Below are positions 59,496-64,000 of a stretch of DNA of 64,000 nucleotides, piece after piece. The DNA is from Marinisporobacter sp. (GTDB lineage: Bacteria > Bacillota > Clostridia > Peptostreptococcales > Thermotaleaceae). The stretch is from assembly GCA_025210395.1 (NCBI GenBank), contig JAOARV010000024.1, positions 1-64,000 of the forward strand. Reading direction: 5' to 3'. How positions within the stretch are numbered: the stretch's first letter is position 1; each line of letters opens with the position of its first letter. Below the pieces are notes generated by a model, which saw only the letters and a list, made by a program, of their open reading frames with translations, was not told the DNA's origin and made no database searches. The position numbers were made by a program, and so were the translations under genes.

Positions 59496-60081
59496 TGAAA
59501 ATCAATACTATATTACGCCTTCACAGATTATTGAATTTTTATATTGTAAAAGATTTATCTATTTTATGAAGTGCTTAGGCATTCGTCAATATGAAGAAAA
59601 ACGTTATAAGGTGCAAAAAGGAAGAAATATTCATGATAAAAAGGAAAAGGAAAACAGGGATTATCTAAGAAAAAAACTAGGAGTAATCAAAAAAGATATA
59701 GACGTGTCATTAGTTTCTGAAAGCTACAAAATCAAAGGAAAAGTAGATGAAGTATTGACACTATCAGATGGAACTATGGCACCCCTAGATTATAAGTTTG
59801 CAAAATATCAAGATAAAATCTATCATACTTATTTGATGCAAATTGTTATGTATGGAGTAATGATAGAAGAAATTTATAATCAACCTGTAAACAAAGGATA
59901 TATCGTATATTGTAGAAATGGACAGGATGTAAAAGAGGTAGAAATTACAACGCAATTAAAGAAAAAAGTAAAAGATTTGATAGATGAATTTTTACAAGTC
60001 ACACAAGGATATTTTCCAAAAGCTACAAAATATAAGGCAAGATGTATTGATTGCTGTTATAAAAATATTTGTATCAAATAA
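59470..60081 (+). CDS. cas4: CRISPR adaptation exonuclease Cas4
   Basis: Cas4 trims and selects prespacers. The 203-residue protein has a RecB-like nuclease fold with GRNIHDKKE, GKVDEVL, PLDYKFAK and YLMQIVMYG, and iron-sulfur cysteines: one in FLYCKRF at the start and CIDCCYKNIC at the end. AAGGAG lies 9 bases before the ATG. It overlaps cas2 by 26 bases. Position after cas2 is less usual; in many type I-B loci cas4 precedes cas1. Confidence 0.93.
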   Translation: MKSSHNFFNENQYYITPSQIIEFLYCKRFIYFMKCLGIRQYEEKRYKVQKGRNIHDKKEKENRDYLRKKLGVIKKDIDVSLVSESYKIKGKVDEVLTLSDGTMAPLDYKFAKYQDKIYHTYLMQIVMYGVMIEEIYNQPVNKGYIVYCRNGQDVKEVEITTQLKKKVKDLIDEFLQVTQGYFPKATKYKARCIDCCYKNICIK

Positions 60082-60221
60082 ATTTTATTATTTTGCAAAA
60101 GGAACATAGAGATTGATGAACATGGAAATATATGATAGACTCATAGAAGAAATATGTGTCTTAAAATAGGGAATCCTAAAGAAAGAACATAGTTTCATAG
60201 CGTTTTGTTCCTACAAAATTA

Positions 60222-60251
60222 TTGACATATGAAGAAACCAACCTCTCTAAT
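60222..60251 (+). promoter_or_regulatory. Promoter in the CRISPR leader
   Basis: TTGACA (60222-60227) and TCTAAT (60246-60251) are 18 bases apart. The predicted start near 60258 lies 138 bases before the first repeat. The leader spans about 60082-60395 and contains a near-direct repeat, TTTTTTGCAA...GAGCCAATC and CTTTTGCAAG...TAGCCAATA. Confidence 0.65.
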
Positions 60252-60283
60252 CAAGTAAAATCAATAACTAGAAGGTGCTGTTA

Positions 60284-60400
60284 ATGGTCAAAAAACAAGG
60301 GAAATTACACGACGTCAGCATATTTTTTGCAAAAAAAGAGCCAATCAAAAACATCAAAAAATCTAGCTTTTGCAAGATCTGTAGCCAATATAGCTATTGA
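60284..60400 (+). CDS. Possible 38-codon leader peptide of the CRISPR array
   Basis: An ORF of 38 codons starts with ATG at 60284, preceded by AGAAGGTG at a spacing of 6, and ends with TGA formed by bases 3-5 of the first repeat (60398-60400). The peptide is basic and has a CKIC pair near its end (SSFCKICSQYSY). It begins about 26 bases after the predicted leader transcription start. No homologue is recognised. It may be a real small protein, a translated leader affecting the precursor RNA, or chance; the ribosome binding site and the promoter position favour translation. Confidence 0.35.
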   Translation: MVKKQGKLHDVSIFFAKKEPIKNIKKSSFCKICSQYSY

Positions 60401-61604
60401 AGAGGATAATCCATTAAAACAAGGATTGAAACATCCCGATAAGATCATCTGTTTCTATGGATGCATGCATTGAAGAGGATAATCCATTAAAACAAGGATT
60501 GAAACTCAAATACTTGGGTTAATACCTTATCTAAAGGGAAATTGAAGAGGATAATCCATTAAAACAAGGATTGAAACCTGTATTTTTTTCTAAACAAACA
60601 ATCATGTTCGTTATTGAAGAGGATAATCCATTAAAACAAGGATTGAAACAATTGTTAACTTCATTGAGCCATGTGGGTGTGACCACATTGAAGAGGATAA
60701 TCCATTAAAACAAGGATTGAAACGGAGTTGCATCAGGGTACAGGCTTCAAGATGTTGATTGAAGAGGATAATCCATTAAAACAAGGATTGAAACCTGATC
60801 CACATGTTCTTTTCTTGATCCCACACTTTATTGAAGAGGATAATCCATTAAAACAAGGATTGAAACTCTCATATGCTGTAGTTGTTCTAAATACTAATCC
60901 ATTCATTGAAGAGGATAATCCATTAAAACAAGGATTGAAACTAGTTCTGAATGTAATGCTAATATGCTTATGGATTTATTGAAGAGGATAATCCATTAAA
61001 ACAAGGATTGAAACCATTGTCTGTAGCACTACCATTAACAAGTAGATTTATTGAAGAGGATAATCCATTAAAACAAGGATTGAAACCCCTTTTTCTTGTC
61101 TAAGCTATATTTTCTTATATCCAATTGAAGAGGATAATCCATTAAAACAAGGATTGAAACCATTTTTTGCATTATCCTTTACGCTTACCCTACAATCAAT
61201 TGAAGAGGATAATCCATTAAAACAAGGATTGAAACGGAGTTGCATCAGGGTACAGGCTTCAAGATGTTGATTGAAGAGGATAATCCATTAAAACAAGGAT
61301 TGAAACTTTTTCGCATTGGACTCTTCTGGATGTATTCTTCATATTGAAGAGGATAATCCATTAAAACAAGGATTGAAACTCAGCTTCCAAGTTACTGTTC
61401 TTATCTTTTAGTTCCTTATTGAAGAGGATAATCCATTAAAACAAGGATTGAAACATAGGTGATCTTGATATTATGCTTCAGGTGTTCCTAAATTGAAGAG
61501 GATAATCCATTAAAACAAGGATTGAAACTGTCAATATTAAATTATAATTATTTAATTGAGTTTTTTGATTGAAGAGCATAACCCACTAAAACAACCATAA
61601 TAAC
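60396..61604 (+). CRISPR. Type I-B CRISPR array: 16 intact repeats plus one decayed repeat
   Basis: The 37-nt repeat starts ATTGAAGAGGATAATCC and ends AACAAGGATTGAAAC. Intact copies begin at 60396, 60469, 60541, 60613, 60687, 60758, 60830, 60905, 60978, 61050, 61124, 61199, 61270, 61343, 61418 and 61492. Spacers are 34-38 nt. A 17th copy at 61568-61604 differs at about eight positions, mostly in its 3' half, and marks the distal end; the spacer before it is very AT-rich (39 nt). Spacers 5 (60724-60757) and 12 (61236-61269) are identical. The array is read on the plus strand from the leader, leaving the 8-nt tag ATTGAAAC. Confidence 0.98.
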
Positions 61605-61660
61605 AAATCTACTTATGATATAATAAAAGAAAAAAATCTTAAAATGAGGAGAGAAAACTC

Positions 61661-62575
61661 ATGTGCAGACTCAACCCAAAAGTAGATTTTGCCTTCAAAA
61701 AATTATTTGGAAGTGAAGAAAATAAAGATATACTTATGTCTTTTATCAACTCTGTGTTGTCTAAAGAAGAGCAGATTGTAGATCTAGAGCTTAAAAATCC
61801 ATACAATCTTGTAAGCTATAGAAATGGAAAAATGAGTATACTAGATATCAAGGCAGTAGATGAAAAAGGAATATGGTATGATGTGGAAATGCAGCTTGCG
61901 GAACAAAGTTTTTATGATAAAAGAGCACTTTATTATTGGGCAAAGGTTTACTCTGATCAGATAGAGAGTGGACAGGATTATTATATGCTTAAAAAGACAA
62001 TAGGAATCAATATATTAGATTTTAATTATTTAGAGGAAGAAGATTATCATAATAGGTATGAGCTATGCAATACAAAGACGATGAAGAAATTTACTGATCT
62101 TTTAAATATTCATTTTATAGAGTTGCCTAAATTTAAAAAAGATTATAAAGAGATTAAGACAGCACTTGATCGTTGGGCGGCATTTTTAAGTAAAGCCTAT
62201 GAATTTGATAAAGATACAATTCCAGAAGAATTAGCAAAAGATCAAAATATAAAAAAAGCAGCTGAAAAGTTAGATGTGATGAGTCTTAGTAAAGAGGAAA
62301 GAGAATGGTATGAAAATGATCTAAAGGCTATGCTTGTAAGAAAAGCAGAACATCGAACAGCTAAAATGAGGGGACGAGAAGAAGGTCTAGAACAAGGACG
62401 AGAAGAAGGACGAGAACAAGGGCTACAACAAGGATTACAACAAGGACGAGAAGAAGGGGAATACTTAAAAGCAGTAAATATAGCTAAAAATTTATTAGAT
62501 GTATTAGATATAGAGACTATAGCTATGAAAACAGGTTTAAGTGTGGAAGAAATTAAGCGTTTAAAAAAGGAATAG
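61661..62575 (+). CDS. Rpn family recombination-promoting nuclease / putative transposase (PD-(D/E)XK)
   Basis: The 304-residue protein has the YhgA/Rpn pattern: PKVDFAFKKLFGSEENKDILMSFINSVL (in part DFAFKKLFGSEENKDIL), SILDIKAVDEKGIWYDVEMQL with the PD-(D/E)XK residues D and E-x-Q, and RALYYWAKVYSDQI. The C-terminal part has a tandem run of GREEG/GLQQG units (about residues 237-263), encoded by near-identical short DNA repeats at about 62374-62460, a common variable feature of the family. Rpn proteins are nucleases linked to recombination and phage defence. It follows the CRISPR array after a short gap, with GAGGAGAG before the ATG. Confidence 0.9.
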   Translation: MCRLNPKVDFAFKKLFGSEENKDILMSFINSVLSKEEQIVDLELKNPYNLVSYRNGKMSILDIKAVDEKGIWYDVEMQLAEQSFYDKRALYYWAKVYSDQIESGQDYYMLKKTIGINILDFNYLEEEDYHNRYELCNTKTMKKFTDLLNIHFIELPKFKKDYKEIKTALDRWAAFLSKAYEFDKDTIPEELAKDQNIKKAAEKLDVMSLSKEEREWYENDLKAMLVRKAEHRTAKMRGREEGLEQGREEGREQGLQQGLQQGREEGEYLKAVNIAKNLLDVLDIETIAMKTGLSVEEIKRLKKE

Positions 62576-62598
62576 AATAAAAATAGCGTATAAAATTA

Positions 62599-62641
62599 AA
62601 AAAGCTATCAAGGTGAGAAGATCACTTTGGTAGCTTTTTAT
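62599..62641 (+). terminator. Terminator after the Rpn gene
   Basis: AAAAGCTATCAAGGTGA pairs with TCACTTTGGTAGCTTTT with one mismatch; T residues follow. Confidence 0.85.
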
Positions 62642-62746
62642 GATGATTGAATTTTCTAGTATTTTTTACAATTATTTCACTTTAGAAAGAGGAAAAACAA
62701 GAATAAAATAGAAAATTATAACAATATGTAGAATATAAATGAGGTT

Positions 62747-62776
62747 TTGAAAGAGAAAGAAGATAAGGCTTATACA
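62747..62776 (+). promoter_or_regulatory. Probable promoter of the Cas10-like gene
   Basis: TTGAAA (62747-62752) and TATACA (62771-62776) are 18 bases apart. The start would fall about 18 bases before the gene, just ahead of its ribosome binding site. Confidence 0.5.
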
Positions 62777-62800
62777 TAAATAGACAAAGGGGGAAGGGTG

Positions 62801-64000
62801 TTGAGTAATTATTATATTGTTAAGATTGATATTGGAAGCAAGCAAAAATATATATTTTCAAGTAATCGACTCAAAGAGATAATAGGTGCATCAGAGATTA
62901 TTCGGTTTATTACAGAAGACCTAGGAAAAGAAGTACTAAAGAATATGGGAAAGAAACATAAATATTTTACTAAGCTTGATCCTCATGGCAATGTAGTATT
63001 TGAGGCTGGTGGCAATGCTATGTATATTTTTGAGGATGAGAAGGATGCAATAGATTTCAACAAAAGTTTTAGCACCTTTGTAATGAGGAATTTTGATGGA
63101 TTAGAGTTATTAATTGTTATGAAAGAATTCAATATAAAAACAGATAGAATAGATCATTTATATGATGATATGGAAGAGTTACTTACCAGAAAAAAAGGTA
63201 CTAGAAAAAATCAATTTAAAAGAGTGGGGTATGGAATAAGTAAAATTTGTGGAAGTACAAGAAAACCAGCAGGATACTGCATAAAAGATCTATCTGAAGA
63301 CAAGGAATATGAAGTATCTAAAGAATCAAGAGATAAAAGAGATTTTTATGATTTTATATATGAGAAAAAAGGAAAAGGGTTTAGAGAATATACAACAAAT
63401 GGAAAATCTATAGAAACGATACATAAGGAGGATGAAGAACTCCTAAGGGATTGTAATGGTTTTGATTTTAGCATAGAAACAGATGTACTAGGAGGAGAAG
63501 AGGGAGAAGGTAGCTATATAGGGATTGTTTGTGTAGATGGAAATGGAATGGGGAAAAAGATTGCTTCTTTTAAAGAAGTCTATAGAGAAAGATTTAAAAA
63601 AGATTGTACAAAAATAAATATAGAATATATCGGAAAATTTAGACAACTAACAAAGGATATTGCAGATAATTATAAAAATGCATTTAAACATATGGTAGAA
63701 AAATTATGTAAGAATTATGATTGTTACTCAAAAGAGATAGGCATGAAAAAAGAAGTTATTGAAAAACATATATTACCCATAAGACCTCTAATACTAGCAG
63801 GAGATGACATTACTTTCATTGCTAATGGGAAAATTGCTATAGAAGCTGCTAAAGAATTTATTGTAAAGGCAGAACAAAAAGAAATTCTATTTGGGGATAA
63901 ACCTTATCATCTGACTACGAGTACAGGCATTGCCATCGTGAAAAAGAATTTTCCTTTTGCTAGAGCTGTGAATTTAGCTACTCAATTAGAGAAAAACTCT
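62801..64000 (+). CDS. Cas10-like protein with two palm domains and no HD domain (partial)
   Basis: The frame is open from a TTG at 62801 to the window end (400 codons). AAAGGGGGAAGG just upstream supports this start; a GTG at 62798 is possible. Residues 5-110 resemble palm 1 of Cas10/Cmr2: VKIDIGSKQKYIFSSNRLKEIIGAS (in part IFSSNRLKEIIGAS), then FEAGGNAMYIF. A reduced zinc-finger-like CGSTRKPAGYC lies at 150-160. Palm 2 begins with YIGIVCVDGNGMGKKI (D246) and carries AGDD at 333-336 in place of GGDD, so metal-binding aspartates are kept. Cas10 enzymes make cyclic oligoadenylates. The N-terminal HD nuclease is absent. No Cas7/Cas5 RAMP partners are seen on this side; the C-terminus and neighbours are outside the window. 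Confidence 0.8.
   Translation, partial: MSNYYIVKIDIGSKQKYIFSSNRLKEIIGASEIIRFITEDLGKEVLKNMGKKHKYFTKLDPHGNVVFEAGGNAMYIFEDEKDAIDFNKSFSTFVMRNFDGLELLIVMKEFNIKTDRIDHLYDDMEELLTRKKGTRKNQFKRVGYGISKICGSTRKPAGYCIKDLSEDKEYEVSKESRDKRDFYDFIYEKKGKGFREYTTNGKSIETIHKEDEELLRDCNGFDFSIETDVLGGEEGEGSYIGIVCVDGNGMGKKIASFKEVYRERFKKDCTKINIEYIGKFRQLTKDIADNYKNAFKHMVEKLCKNYDCYSKEIGMKKEVIEKHILPIRPLILAGDDITFIANGKIAIEAAKEFIVKAEQKEILFGDKPYHLTTSTGIAIVKKNFPFARAVNLATQLEKNS

Noticed and set aside
60728..60982. 84-codon ORF with repeated IEEDNPLKQGLK units
   Set aside because: It is a chance reading frame through the CRISPR repeats; the repeated peptide is the translated 37-nt repeat.

Overview
This 64-kb window is AT-rich bacterial chromosome that looks like an endospore-forming, motile, strictly anaerobic member of the Clostridia. 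The grounds are spore and germination genes (bofA, a GerM-domain lipoprotein, two CsxC-like proteins), pyruvate:ferredoxin oxidoreductase, a multisubunit NADH-linked [FeFe] hydrogenase, three chemoreceptors, T-box and preQ1 leaders, and Gram-positive ribosome binding sites. The species cannot be fixed from sequence alone.

Region by region. 1-7.7 kb: the tail of an unknown gene, a DUF881 lipoprotein, a tiny SH3b protein whose domain order looks permuted, a PadR/DUF2812 pair with an operator inside its own promoter, a nitroreductase, an S-layer-anchored YcdB-like protein, a YhaM-type exoribonuclease and panD behind a long terminator-bearing leader. 7.7-12.3 kb: a four-gene hydrogenase operon on the minus strand, separated from panD by a MITE-like inverted-repeat element. 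12.5-16 kb: a UbiB-family kinase-like protein and two CsxC-like genes. 16.2-22.6 kb: tRNA-Ser(GGA), SRP RNA, dnaX, ybaB, recR, then a chemoreceptor inserted before yaaL and bofA. 23-38.5 kb: pyruvate:ferredoxin oxidoreductase, GerM lipoprotein, ribosomal protein L25, FMN-dependent hydroxyacid oxidase, GGDEF-EAL protein, ClC transporter, methyltransferase, tyrS with a T-box, queT with a preQ1 leader, and a cation/Ca exchanger. 38.8-50.6 kb: two chemoreceptors flank a Ter-type stress cluster (three TerD proteins, one AIM24-like protein, a CitE-like lyase, a giant PRTase/TRSP/StiP/PELOTA fusion and a HAD phosphatase). 51.7-61.6 kb: a complete type I-B CRISPR-Cas locus (cas8b-cas7-cas5-cas3-cas6-cas1-cas2-cas4) and an array of 16 intact 37-nt repeats plus one decayed terminal repeat. 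61.7-64 kb: an Rpn/PD-(D/E)XK family protein and, running off the window edge, a Cas10-like two-palm polymerase without an HD nuclease.

How the parts work together. Pyruvate oxidation by PFOR yields reduced ferredoxin, which the hydrogenase can use together with NADH to evolve H2. The DnaX-YbaB-RecR block is the usual replication/repair neighbourhood and carries the SRP RNA upstream as in Bacillus. The Ter cluster combines TerD-type proteins with a nucleotide/phosphoribosyl biosynthetic arm. The most unusual part is the right edge: a type I-B locus followed by an apparently separate, probably nucleotide-cyclising Cas10 relative whose partner genes lie outside the window. Other unexplained items are a 38-codon ORF in the CRISPR leader that ends in the first repeat, an exactly duplicated spacer, an unassigned panD leader, and two perfect long palindromes inside the Ter cluster. 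All family assignments come from reading motifs by eye; no database search was run.
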